From: an uncultured Chlamydiae bacterium
Lineage (GTDB): Bacteria; Chlamydiota; Chlamydiia; Chlamydiales; CACLRR01
Reading direction: 5' to 3'
Length of the DNA: 50,719 bases
Assembly: GCA_902609415.1 (NCBI GenBank)
Contig: CACLRR010000006.1
Coordinates: 1 to 50,719 of the forward strand
Shown here: piece after piece, positions 9,869 to 17,979 of the stretch
Position numbering within the stretch: position 1 is the stretch's first letter
How the letters are laid out: every line of letters begins with the position of its first letter
Notes under the pieces: model-generated
Seen by the model: the letters and a program-made list of their open reading frames with translations, nothing else
Databases searched by the model: none
What the model was told of the DNA's origin: nothing
Program-made: the position numbers and the translations under genes

Positions 9869-12579
9869 TCAATCGTACGATATTGGGTAGTTTTGATCAA
9901 TTTTCTTTCAAAAAAATTGGCTCTAGTGTTTTTACCTATTGAGTGGTAGAAGAGTATCAGTTTACGATATAAATCTATTTTTTCATAGTGGAAGGATTCG
10001 TCTTCTTTGGACTTGGTTAGTTGATATTTTGAGTGGAGATATTGATTAAATAGGTGGAGTGATGGGCTACCTGTTTTTGGATGGAAATGATTAAGGAGTT
10101 CCTGATAGGAGCATGTATTGCCAAGAAGGCACCCTTTTAGAAAGTGGTAATGATCATGGTTTTTATCTAGTGTTTTGAGAAGATTACTAGCTTTTTCATG
10201 CTCTTTGAGTAGAAGGTGTGTCCATATTTGACAACATGAAAGTTGAGATTTCCAGAAAGATGAACCTACTTTTGAATGTAGTTTTTCTAAAATATTGGGT
10301 AGTATGGATACGCTTTGCTTTTTAAGCTGGTGTTGTAGAGAAGGAAAAGCTTTTTCAATGGATGAATGGTCATAAGGCTCAGTGTGATGTGGGGTAAGTA
10401 GTTCTAAAAGGTGGTGTGCTTTTGCTTGGATTTGTTGAAGGATATCATCCTCTGGTGCGTGATTATTCTCTATTGTTTTTTGAAGAATGTGATTTTCACC
10501 TAGCCAAAAGGACAGGTCGAGGGTTAGATTATGAATATAATGAGTGTAATCACTTCTGGCAATAGATAGTGGTGGATAGATTTTGATTTGAGGTTCTATT
10601 AAGCTTACAATAGTATCAAGAACAGTTGATGGAAGGGGAGTTTTGATATATTGTAGAAGTGTAAGAGCTAATTTAAACGCCTTTTTTCTAGAGCTTTGCA
10701 GTTCTTCATAAAATCTAAAAATCAAGTGTTCATGGATGATAAAAACAAGATGATTTTCTTCATGTTTGAGAAGAGAGTAAATGATTGATTTGATTTCTTC
10801 GGTGAAATCATTTTGAAGTCTATAGACAATAGATTTTCCTAGGTACTCAAGGGGGGAAGGTGTATTTATGCTTAGTTGATCAAAGAGTTGATGTGCTTTT
10901 TCAGCAAGAGTCTTTTTTCTTGCTGGATCATTGGTTTGTTTATAGATTTCTGTTAAGCAGATTCCGCCCTTAAAAAGTGCTTTTTGAGCTTCTGATCTAC
11001 CCTCAAAACTGATGCTGATTTTTTCGTATTCGTTAAAAGCGGCTGAGAAGTTTTTTGAGGAAAGCAGAGCATTAGGAACTGCTAAACATCCCACTTTAAG
11101 GCTTGGACTTCCAATGTAGATATTGAGTGGTGAAATTGTGTAGTTAAAGTCCTTACAGATAAAACCTATATGTGTGCCGATGATAGGAAGATAACTGTTG
11201 TAGTCTATAATGAGCTTTTTATCAATGAAAAGGCGTAGAGAGTCGTCTGTTTTTTCAATATCTATGGTATATGGTGTATTAATATTGAAATGGAAGGCTT
11301 TCGAGCTTTTTATCTCGATGCCCTGTCTGTATAGAGTGACTGTGTTAGCTTTAGTGGAGCTTAACCAGAAGGAAAATCCATCTTGAAGAGAGTTTCTCTC
11401 TTCAGCATCAGGAATTCCAATAAGAAAACCTGCTCCCTCAGTATTATGATCGAAAATAATTGATGATGAGATCTTTGTGTTTCCTGAGAATCCATTTTTA
11501 GAAATCATCAGGTAGGCCCAGCTATCCCAATGAGCCTCCTCAATAATGGAGCGGTTATTGTTTAATAGGATATTTTCTTGAAATTCCCAATCCTTTTTAT
11601 TGTCTGCGCTAAGAGTCATACTAAATGACCATTTTGCACTACCTTTTGTAAAGGCTTCTAGGTCTGCAATCAATTCTTTGACGGAAGGGTATCGTTGTTT
11701 TTGGTCTGTTGATAGACATTTTTTGGCAATTTCAGAGAGTGGTTTTGGGATATTTCTATAAGGGGCAGACTCTAGGGCATCAATGATAATTTCATACTGC
11801 TTAATTTTCTTAAATTTTTCAATAGAGGAGCGTTTAAAGGGCATGTGGAGAGTAAGAAGTTGATAAAGAATAACACCAAGTGCATAAATATCTGTATGGT
11901 AAGATGCCTTTTTACCATCAATTCTTTCAGGTGGCATATAGCTGAGAGTTCCTAAAACCTTCCCCGGCATGGTGAATGTTGGTGGGGTTACTTTTTCAAT
12001 GGTGGAAGTCTCATCTTGGAATAGATCATTGGCATAGCACGCAAGGCCCCAATCGAGAAGAATCACTTCACCAAAATTTCCGATCATCACATTTTCTGGT
12101 TTTAGGTCTCTATGTAAGATTTGATGGGAGTGGCAGTATGAGGTGGCTTGACAAATTTGTAGGAAGATACGAACTAGTTCAGAAAGAGAGTTGCCAATAG
12201 GGTGGGGTGTTTTATTCTGTTTTTCTCGTTGGATTGTATCTTTTAAAATATTTTTTAGTGTTGACCCTTTGATGTGGGGCATAGTGTAGTATATTGTCGT
12301 TTTAGTGTTGTATATTTGGTAGACAGGTATTATTGAGGGGTGGTGAAGAGAAGCTGCAATAGTGGCTTCGTTGAGAAAACGCTTTTTTACAATAGAGTGT
12401 TTAAGTAGGTCATCTCTAATTTTTTTTATGGCTATATGGCGATTACAGGTTTTATCAAAAGCAAGCCAGACTTCGCCCATACCCCCTTTTCCAAGGAGTT
12501 TTATTGGCTTAAAGGTGCCGATTTTTTCTGGAAGGGAAGTTTTTTCTTCTTCTTGTACCATGTATGGAATTATACTCAA
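9865..12579 (-). CDS. pknD: Serine/threonine protein kinase PknD
   Basis: A 904-residue Hanks-type kinase, close in size to chlamydial PknD. The catalytic domain spans about residues 22-310: glycine loop GKGGMG (30-35), ATP lysine K52, helix-C E71, HRDLKPEN (156-163) and activation-loop PPERI. The metal-binding DFG is DWG (176-178), with the aspartate kept. Residues ~325-490 look like a beta-sandwich (LamG/concanavalin-like) and the rest is helical, TPR-like. No membrane segment is obvious. The assigned start is TTG; an in-frame ATG six codons later is equally possible, and neither has a good ribosome binding site. It leads the coupled pknD-valS-lipoprotein unit. Substrates are not predictable. 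Confidence 0.93.
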   Translation of the reverse strand: MSIIPYMVQEEEKTSLPEKIGTFKPIKLLGKGGMGEVWLAFDKTCNRHIAIKKIRDDLLKHSIVKKRFLNEATIAASLHHPSIIPVYQIYNTKTTIYYTMPHIKGSTLKNILKDTIQREKQNKTPHPIGNSLSELVRIFLQICQATSYCHSHQILHRDLKPENVMIGNFGEVILLDWGLACYANDLFQDETSTIEKVTPPTFTMPGKVLGTLSYMPPERIDGKKASYHTDIYALGVILYQLLTLHMPFKRSSIEKFKKIKQYEIIIDALESAPYRNIPKPLSEIAKKCLSTDQKQRYPSVKELIADLEAFTKGSAKWSFSMTLSADNKKDWEFQENILLNNNRSIIEEAHWDSWAYLMISKNGFSGNTKISSSIIFDHNTEGAGFLIGIPDAEERNSLQDGFSFWLSSTKANTVTLYRQGIEIKSSKAFHFNINTPYTIDIEKTDDSLRLFIDKKLIIDYNSYLPIIGTHIGFICKDFNYTISPLNIYIGSPSLKVGCLAVPNALLSSKNFSAAFNEYEKISISFEGRSEAQKALFKGGICLTEIYKQTNDPARKKTLAEKAHQLFDQLSINTPSPLEYLGKSIVYRLQNDFTEEIKSIIYSLLKHEENHLVFIIHEHLIFRFYEELQSSRKKAFKLALTLLQYIKTPLPSTVLDTIVSLIEPQIKIYPPLSIARSDYTHYIHNLTLDLSFWLGENHILQKTIENNHAPEDDILQQIQAKAHHLLELLTPHHTEPYDHSSIEKAFPSLQHQLKKQSVSILPNILEKLHSKVGSSFWKSQLSCCQIWTHLLLKEHEKASNLLKTLDKNHDHYHFLKGCLLGNTCSYQELLNHFHPKTGSPSLHLFNQYLHSKYQLTKSKEDESFHYEKIDLYRKLILFYHSIGKNTRANFFERKLIKTTQYRTIE

Positions 12580-12651
12580 TTTTATTAAAAAACCATAGTG
12601 ATTTTGGAATCTGATTGCTGGAAAAGCCTATTCTTGGCACACTATGGACCT

Positions 12652-13677
12652 ATGAAGAATAAAAAAGTGATACTTACAGGTGATAGGCCATCAGGTCAAT
12701 TACATCTGGGACATTTTGTAGGCTCATTAAAAAACAGAGTGAAGCTGCAAAAAGAGTACGATACGTACATTATGATTGCTGATGCGCAGGCTTTGACTGA
12801 CAATTTTGAAAATCCTGCAAAGGTAAAAGATAACGTTCTTGAATTGGCTTTGGATTATTTAGCAGTTGGTATTGATCCAACTTGTGCTAAGATCTTTATA
12901 CAGTCGCAAATTCCAGAGCTCTTTGAGCTGGCAACTTATTTCTTAAACCTTGTATCAATCAATCGAATAGGACACAATCCAACAGTTAAAGAGGAGTGTA
13001 AGAGTAAAGGGTTTGAAGCAAGTGTTCCTGCTGGTTTCTATCTTTATCCACTTTTTCAGGTAGCAGATATTGTAGGTTTTAATGCAGATCTTGTTCCTGT
13101 CGGTTTGGATCAGGCTCCCATGCTTGAGCTTGCAAGAGATGTTGTAAAGAAGTTTAATGCAACATATAAGACAGAAATATTAAATATGCCAGAACCATTG
13201 TTTGGCACTGCAGGTAGGCTTTCAGGGGTAGATGGGCTTGCTAAAATGTCTAAGTCTTTAGGAAATGCAATTTATTTGAGTGATGATAGTGATGTGCTGA
13301 AGAAGAAAGTGCGTATGATGTATACTGATCCTGGACACATTAAGGTAGAGGACCCTGGAAAAATTGAAGGCAATATTGTCTTTGAATATCTCGATGTTTT
13401 TTGTGAAGATAAAGCATTTGTCATGGGATTAAAGGAGCATTATCAAAGAGGAGGTCTTGGAGATATGAAGTTGAAGGGGCATCTTCTAGAGGTATTGGAG
13501 TCTGTTATAAGTCCTATAAGGGAAAAGCGAGAGCAATGGAAAAATGAGACGGGAGAGGTTCAGAAAATTGTGTCTAATGGAACAAATCTAGCAAGAGAGC
13601 GCGCTAGAGGTTTATTATCTAGTGTAAAAAAAGAGATGCTAATCGATTATGAAGAGATTATTAAAATCAGCACTTAG
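12652..13677 (+). CDS. trpS: Tryptophanyl-tRNA synthetase
   Basis: Charges tRNA-Trp; class Ic synthetase, 341 residues from the chosen ATG. I prefer this ATG to the GTG at 12598 because the protein then begins MKNKKVILTGDRPSG, the normal TrpS N-terminus, and the extra 18 residues match nothing in the family. The HIGH motif is HLGH in GQLHLGHFVG; the KMSKS loop is intact in GLAKMSKSLGNA. The segment VPVGLDQAPMLELARD is the usual tRNA/Trp-binding helix region. The 3' end overlaps the next gene by 29 bp in another frame. It is divergent from pknD. No trp operon leader or attenuator was seen upstream. Confidence 0.95.
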   Translation: MKNKKVILTGDRPSGQLHLGHFVGSLKNRVKLQKEYDTYIMIADAQALTDNFENPAKVKDNVLELALDYLAVGIDPTCAKIFIQSQIPELFELATYFLNLVSINRIGHNPTVKEECKSKGFEASVPAGFYLYPLFQVADIVGFNADLVPVGLDQAPMLELARDVVKKFNATYKTEILNMPEPLFGTAGRLSGVDGLAKMSKSLGNAIYLSDDSDVLKKKVRMMYTDPGHIKVEDPGKIEGNIVFEYLDVFCEDKAFVMGLKEHYQRGGLGDMKLKGHLLEVLESVISPIREKREQWKNETGEVQKIVSNGTNLARERARGLLSSVKKEMLIDYEEIIKIST

Positions 13678-15550
13678 AGTTAGAAAAAGACTCTCTCTTT
13701 TTTTCTTAAGTATTTGTACTCTTTTAATTTTAACAGTAGTTAATCAAGCTGAGATGATTAGTTTTGGTATTCTTGCGGAAAGGGATGTTGGTTTCTTTCA
13801 GCTCTTTGATAAAGATGCAAGTGTGAGCAAGGAAGATGTACAAAGAGTATGGCCTAAATTAGATGTTGAGAATAAGGGGTATGTTGTTAAAAGTGATGCG
13901 CAGAAGTATCTTTTTGAAAATGGACGCGACGGTATTTTTATGTTTCGTTGGTTACAAAAGATTAAGAGTTATGTTCATCAAGCAGAGAATAAATTTTCAA
14001 TATTTTTGCAGGTTTTCCTTATCGTAGGGCTTATCAAAGCTTTTTTCCTTTTTTATAGTAGATATCTAACAAAACTTCTTGCCATTAAGATTAGTAAGGA
14101 CTTGCGTCAGCAATATTTTAAGCATATTCAATCATTGCCGATGAAGTTCTTCCAACAACATAATGTGGGTAGTTTATCATCAAGGGTTGTAAATGATGCA
14201 GCGCAAATCTCATTATCGATTAATTCATTAATTACAAATTATATTCATACGCCTTTTGTGCTTATCACATCTCTTACAATCTGTTTTATGTTCTCGTGGC
14301 AGCTTACACTGATTGTATTTATAGGGTTACCAAGTGTGATTTATCCTATTAGAGTGATCACAAGAAGAGTGAAGCGCTCAACGCGCAAATTACAGAAAAA
14401 TCAGGAAGATTTTTCAACGGTCTTACTAGATTTCTTATCAGGTATTCAAGTTGTTAAGATATTTTCGATGCAGAGATATGCATTAGATAGGTACAGGGAA
14501 AAAAATGATGAAATGGAGGTTTTAGAATCTAAGATTAGTAAGTATGATCTGATGACAAGACCTATCCTTCATTTTATGACAACGTTTTGTCTTGTAGCAA
14601 TCCTGATGTTTGGTCTCTTTGTATTATATATACCTTTAATGGATATTATTGTCTTTTGTGGACTTCTCCACCTTTTTTATGAACCAGTAAAACGCTTTGC
14701 TGATGAAAATGCGAATGTACAAAAAGGTGTTGTTGCTGCGGAAAGACTCTATCAAGTACTGGATATTGAGCCTGACCAGGAGAAGGATAAGGTGACGAAT
14801 ATTGCAACATTTAAGGATCATTTGAAGTTTGAAAGGGTATGGTTTAAATATGCAGAGCAGTTTGTATTAAGTGATGTAAGCTTTTCTATAAGGAAAGGTG
14901 AGAGTATAGCTCTTGTGGGTGCAACTGGCTCTGGGAAATCAACCATTGCTCATCTTATTCCTAATCTTTATCAGGTGGATAAAGGAAGGGTTGTGCTAGA
15001 TGGTCTATCTGTTAATGACTATTCTAAGGATCAGCTAAGATCTCTTATTTCAATTGTACCTCAAAGACCTTTTCTTTTTTGTGACACAATCCTTGCAAAT
15101 TTGACGTTAGGTAAGGAGGTCTCACTATCTAAGGTAAAGGATGCGTGCAGAAAAGCCCATGCGCTAGAGTTTATCGAAGCTCTTGAGGATAACTATTATA
15201 CCCAAGTTGCTGAGGGCGGAAGGAATTTTTCGGGAGGGCAGCTACAAAGGCTATCTATAGCAAGGGCTTTACTCAAAGAGTCTTCCATCATGATCCTTGA
15301 TGAAGCCACTTCGGCACTTGACTCTCTTAGTGAACATCATATTCGCGAGGTAATGAAGGGGATTAAAGGCGAGCTCACGCAGATCATTATAGCGCATCGC
15401 TTATCAACAATTGAACATGTCGATCGTATCATCTTACTTGGTGAAGGAAAGGTCTTGGATATTGGGACACTTGAAGAGCTCCTTGATCGCTCTAATACTT
15501 TCCGTGCTATGCATCAGTTATATTATAACCAAAAGCCAGCTATAGTATAA
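13649..15550 (+). CDS. MsbA-type ABC exporter with EF-hand-like periplasmic insert
   Basis: A 633-residue half-transporter with fused membrane and ATPase domains, probably a lipid A or lipid flippase. The ATPase has Walker A GATGSGKS, signature FSGGQ, Walker B SIMILDEATS and the switch histidine in IIAHRLS. About six membrane segments precede it. Unusually, the loop between TM1 (~17-33) and TM2 (~116-136) is about 80 residues long and contains two EF-hand-like stretches. One is around D54-D63, shortened; the other is D72-D83 with D72, E74, G77, V79 and D83 in the canonical spacing. It overlaps trpS by 29 bp. Peptide or drug export is an alternative role. Confidence 0.88.
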   Translation: MKRLLKSALRVRKRLSLFFLSICTLLILTVVNQAEMISFGILAERDVGFFQLFDKDASVSKEDVQRVWPKLDVENKGYVVKSDAQKYLFENGRDGIFMFRWLQKIKSYVHQAENKFSIFLQVFLIVGLIKAFFLFYSRYLTKLLAIKISKDLRQQYFKHIQSLPMKFFQQHNVGSLSSRVVNDAAQISLSINSLITNYIHTPFVLITSLTICFMFSWQLTLIVFIGLPSVIYPIRVITRRVKRSTRKLQKNQEDFSTVLLDFLSGIQVVKIFSMQRYALDRYREKNDEMEVLESKISKYDLMTRPILHFMTTFCLVAILMFGLFVLYIPLMDIIVFCGLLHLFYEPVKRFADENANVQKGVVAAERLYQVLDIEPDQEKDKVTNIATFKDHLKFERVWFKYAEQFVLSDVSFSIRKGESIALVGATGSGKSTIAHLIPNLYQVDKGRVVLDGLSVNDYSKDQLRSLISIVPQRPFLFCDTILANLTLGKEVSLSKVKDACRKAHALEFIEALEDNYYTQVAEGGRNFSGGQLQRLSIARALLKESSIMILDEATSALDSLSEHHIREVMKGIKGELTQIIIAHRLSTIEHVDRIILLGEGKVLDIGTLEELLDRSNTFRAMHQLYYNQKPAIV

Positions 15551-15574
15551 TACTATTAAAAAGTTATTAATATT

Positions 15575-15922
15575 ATGGAATTTGATTTAAAAAAGTATTC
15601 TTTTGAGAATATTAATTTATTTGATCAAGGTTTTTTAGATCATTATCATCCAGTTAGCCAAAGTATTATAAAAGCTAATAGTAACATAGAGTCTAGAGAG
15701 CATTATTACCAATCGTCTCTAGTATATGGGGAAGAAGCTAGAAGCGATGAGGTTGGAAAACAGATAGAACGTAGAGTAGTAAATTTTCAACCTGAAATTA
15801 TCATTGTCGATCACTTTAACTCCCATCATGAGATTAAGAAAAAGCCGTCATTGTCGAGGCAATATTCAATAAAATTAGAAATGAGTGTTGATGGGTGGGT
15901 TATTTCTTATGCCTCCGTATAG
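15575..15922 (+). CDS. Hypothetical protein, 115 residues
   Basis: A small protein I do not recognise, without signal peptide or membrane segment. It is acidic-to-neutral, with a short hydrophobic beta-like stretch (PEIIIVDHF) and a hydrophobic C-terminus. A perfect TATAAT (15546-15551) sits 23 bp upstream of the ATG, across the msbA stop codon, but no clear ribosome binding site is seen. It lies at the left edge of the island that holds three secreted paralogues. It shares no obvious sequence with them. The reading frame is clean, but its reality rests mainly on length and position. Confidence 0.5.
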   Translation: MEFDLKKYSFENINLFDQGFLDHYHPVSQSIIKANSNIESREHYYQSSLVYGEEARSDEVGKQIERRVVNFQPEIIIVDHFNSHHEIKKKPSLSRQYSIKLEMSVDGWVISYASV

Positions 15923-16016
15923 ATCTGTTTAGGATTTTTATGGATGATTAATATTCAGAAAGCCGTATGAAGAATTGTTATATCTAAGACCTCTTTTGTT
16001 CAACTTTTCCCCTAAT

Positions 16017-16044
16017 AATACGAGATATTGAAAATTGATATAAT
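16017..16044 (+). promoter_or_regulatory. Promoter box of paralogue 1 (extended -10)
   Basis: A TG-A-TATAAT extended -10 element, with TATAAT at 16039-16044, lies 24 bp before the ATG. The 22 bases up to and including the TGA match those at the second paralogue (from 16938) at about 16 positions. The sequence between -10 and ATG, including the GGGAGAATAAAATG Shine-Dalgarno region, is also almost the same. No convincing -35 hexamer is present at any of the three copies. Confidence 0.6.
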
Positions 16045-16068
16045 AAATAATAAAAAAGGGAGAATAAA

Positions 16069-16855
16069 ATGGATTTAAAGAAAATATTGTTATTAATAGT
16101 GGTTGCTGGCCTTGGGTTATCTTCATGTGCTAGTAGGGGTGTGTCTGAAGAGAGTCAAGGAGGCAAAGATCTACCTAAAGAGAGTCAAAAAGAGTATTCT
16201 GAAGTTAAAAGAAAAAGAGGTTACGTATATAGAGTTGTAGGACAGAGAAAAAACCTAGGAGAGAAAAAAAGAGTTTGTAATAGTAGAATCTATAAGCAGT
16301 AATGGTGTAGGAGGAGTTTTCCTTGAATCAACGAGAAAATTAGCGAAAAGCGAGTTTGGTAGGCTTGTGCTTGAAGGTCATAACATTGAGGTAGTTGATA
16401 GTAGTAGTGGGAAAGTTATAAATAGTAGAAGAGCTATAAATTATATGGATCGAGAGCAAGCAGAGAGGTATGCGCAAAAGAGATTTATTGTAACGAAAAA
16501 AGGAATATTGAAATTAGATCGATTAGCTAAAGAAATAACCATAAATGGAAGCACTGCCATCATGGGAGGGACAAGGACCGAGGATGAGAAATCAGTGGCA
16601 TTAAGAGACAATTTGCAAGTTAGATTTCAAATCAGAGACCAGCGCACTGGGAGCATAGTTGCAAGTGGAAATTATTCTCTTAATAGATTCGAGAGAGAAA
16701 ATATGTGGGCTGCGGAGATTTTACAATATTTATCTGAGGGTCGACTGATTACTCTAGTCTCTAGAGGGAAAGCTTTCGGTATAGAAGAAGTAGTCCCTGG
16801 GCATCTATACATTGTAGAAATAGTGGTTACAGCGCCGAGTGGTAGTGCCGAATAG
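16069..16855 (+). pseudogene. Secreted paralogue 1, frameshifted at an A7 run (lipoprotein)
   Basis: The first of three tandem paralogues, read in two frames. The first frame (16069-16302) begins MDLKKILLLIVVAG and has a clear lipobox, LSSC. After GEKK it meets an A7 run (16264-16270), leaves the family sequence and stops. The next frame is open from 16271 to 16855 and reads EFVIVESI..., aligning with EYAVQEIEEI in paralogue 2 through to the C-terminus. Removing one A would give about 262 residues, against 259 and 269 for the siblings. It is therefore a recent one-base insertion, a gene rescued by transcriptional slippage, or a sequence error. Function unknown. A strong terminator follows at 16900. 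Confidence 0.75.
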
Positions 16856-16899
16856 GCGTCGTAGGATGGATGAAAGGAACATGGGTAAGTTTAGATCAA

Positions 16900-16929
16900 A
16901 GAGAGCCTTTTTTAGGCTCTCTTTTTTTT
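16900..16929 (+). terminator. Rho-independent terminator after paralogue 1
   Basis: A perfect 8-bp stem (AGAGAGCC at 16900-16907, GGCTCTCT at 16915-16922) with a 7-base loop, running into a T8 tract (16922-16929). Almost the same stem, with the same TTAGATCAA lead-in, follows paralogue 2. It ends just where the promoter box of paralogue 2 begins. Confidence 0.9.
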
Positions 16930-16964
16930 CGCACAAAATATGAGTTATTAGGAAATGATATAAT
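16929..16964 (+). promoter_or_regulatory. Promoter box of paralogue 2, repeated upstream of paralogue 3
   Basis: Bases 16929-16955 are identical to 17925-17951 upstream of the third paralogue. In both, the -10 TATAAT (16959-16964 here) follows after three bases. Here the -10 is extended (TGATATAAT). A Shine-Dalgarno GGAG and the ATG follow. The 27-bp identity in a diverged neighbourhood suggests either a regulator site or a recently copied cassette. Confidence 0.7.
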
Positions 16965-16986
16965 AAATAATAAAAAGGAGAATAAA

Positions 16987-17766
16987 ATGAATTTGAAAAA
17001 AATAATATTATTAATAGTGGTTGCTGGATTTGGAGTATCTTTTACTGAAAGTCAACCCATTGCTACTTCTAAAAATCCAGTAGCACAGGTTGCTGAAGAA
17101 AGAACAGAAGTCCCTGCCAAAAGAGGACAGTTGCGATATCAAGTTATACGACGAACAGGAAAGCCACTAAATGAACGAGAAGAGTATGCAGTACAAGAGA
17201 TCGAAGAGATAAGCAAAGGGAAGAAAACAAAAAGAGAAGTGATAGTAGAAGTATCTAGACTTAAAGGTGTACACGCATCGATGGTTAAAGGGCATTTGGT
17301 AAAAGAGATTGATCCTAAGAGAGGCCATATAAGAACTTTTAAACTGCGTCAATTTTTATCTTACAAAGCTGCTTTGGAATTTGCAGATAAGCAAAATACT
17401 ATAAGGTACAAAAAGATGGCTAAAAGAGATAAAGGTCTACAATTTGTTAGGATAAATGGAAGGGCAGCTCTAGCTAAACGAACAGAAGTAAGTGAGACGA
17501 GGGTAAACGATGATTCTCTAGTTAATTATACTATCGTAGATAACAAAGGCAAAATAAAAAAAAGAGGCAGTGCGCGATTAGGCGATTTCAGTACGGAATT
17601 TCAGGGTGTGAGAAAATTAATCAAGAACGATGGGTTATGCGTTATTTATACGCACCCAAGCACTTTAAATGGAGATGATAAAAGTCATCCTAATTCTACT
17701 GTAACTATGAAGGCGCAGGTTGTCACACCGTTAACCACTGATGGAGCAAGGGAAGCTAAGAAGTAA
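16987..17766 (+). CDS. Secreted paralogue 2, hypothetical
   Basis: A 259-residue protein I do not recognise. I start it at the ATG with GGAG 7 bp upstream. An in-frame ATG at 16870 is unlikely because the terminator and promoter lie between the two. The N-terminus, MNLKKIILLIVVAG, is nearly identical to that of paralogue 1, but the lipobox cysteine is lost (GVSFTES), so it is a plain signal peptide or anchor. The mature part is basic and lysine/arginine-rich. It shares YQVIRR, the INGRAAL segment, NYTIVDNKGK and a C-terminal VTP with paralogue 1. It is a monocistronic unit with its own promoter and terminator. Function unknown; an envelope or secreted role is inferred from the signal only. 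Confidence 0.75.
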   Translation: MNLKKIILLIVVAGFGVSFTESQPIATSKNPVAQVAEERTEVPAKRGQLRYQVIRRTGKPLNEREEYAVQEIEEISKGKKTKREVIVEVSRLKGVHASMVKGHLVKEIDPKRGHIRTFKLRQFLSYKAALEFADKQNTIRYKKMAKRDKGLQFVRINGRAALAKRTEVSETRVNDDSLVNYTIVDNKGKIKKRGSARLGDFSTEFQGVRKLIKNDGLCVIYTHPSTLNGDDKSHPNSTVTMKAQVVTPLTTDGAREAKK

Positions 17767-17791
17767 CAAAAAGAGAATAGATAATTAGATC

Positions 17792-17824
17792 AAAGAGAGC
17801 CTTTTTTTGAGGCTCTCTTTGTCT
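17792..17824 (+). terminator. Rho-independent terminator after paralogue 2
   Basis: A 10-bp perfect stem (AAAGAGAGCC at 17792-17801, GGCTCTCTTT at 17811-17820) with a 9-base T-rich loop and a short T-rich tail. The stem core is the same as that of the terminator after paralogue 1. Confidence 0.85.
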
Positions 17825-17924
17825 TTCTGAATTTTCTTGTTTTTACTTTGTACCTGAGGTTTCTAGTTACCTGGAATATCAGATCATAAAGAGTATAAAG
17901 TAAGTGATAGGCTTGCTTTTTTTG

Positions 17925-17960
17925 TCGCACAAAATATGAGTTATTAGGAAAAGGTATAAT
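17925..17960 (+). promoter_or_regulatory. Promoter box of paralogue 3
   Basis: Bases 17925-17951 are identical to 16929-16955, and TATAAT (17955-17960) follows at the same distance. The TG extension is replaced by GG. The ATG lies 19 bp after the -10 with only a weak Shine-Dalgarno (AGGTAG). Confidence 0.65.
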
Positions 17961-17979
17961 AAAATATAAAAGGTAGAAA

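Noticed and set aside
12598-12651. GTG start for trpS at 12598
   Set aside because: The extra 18 residues match no TrpS; the normal family N-terminus begins at the ATG 12652.
16870-16986. Longer N-terminus for paralogue 2 from an in-frame ATG at 16870
   Set aside because: This stretch contains the terminator of paralogue 1 and the promoter of paralogue 2, and the signal peptide with a good ribosome binding site begins at 16987.
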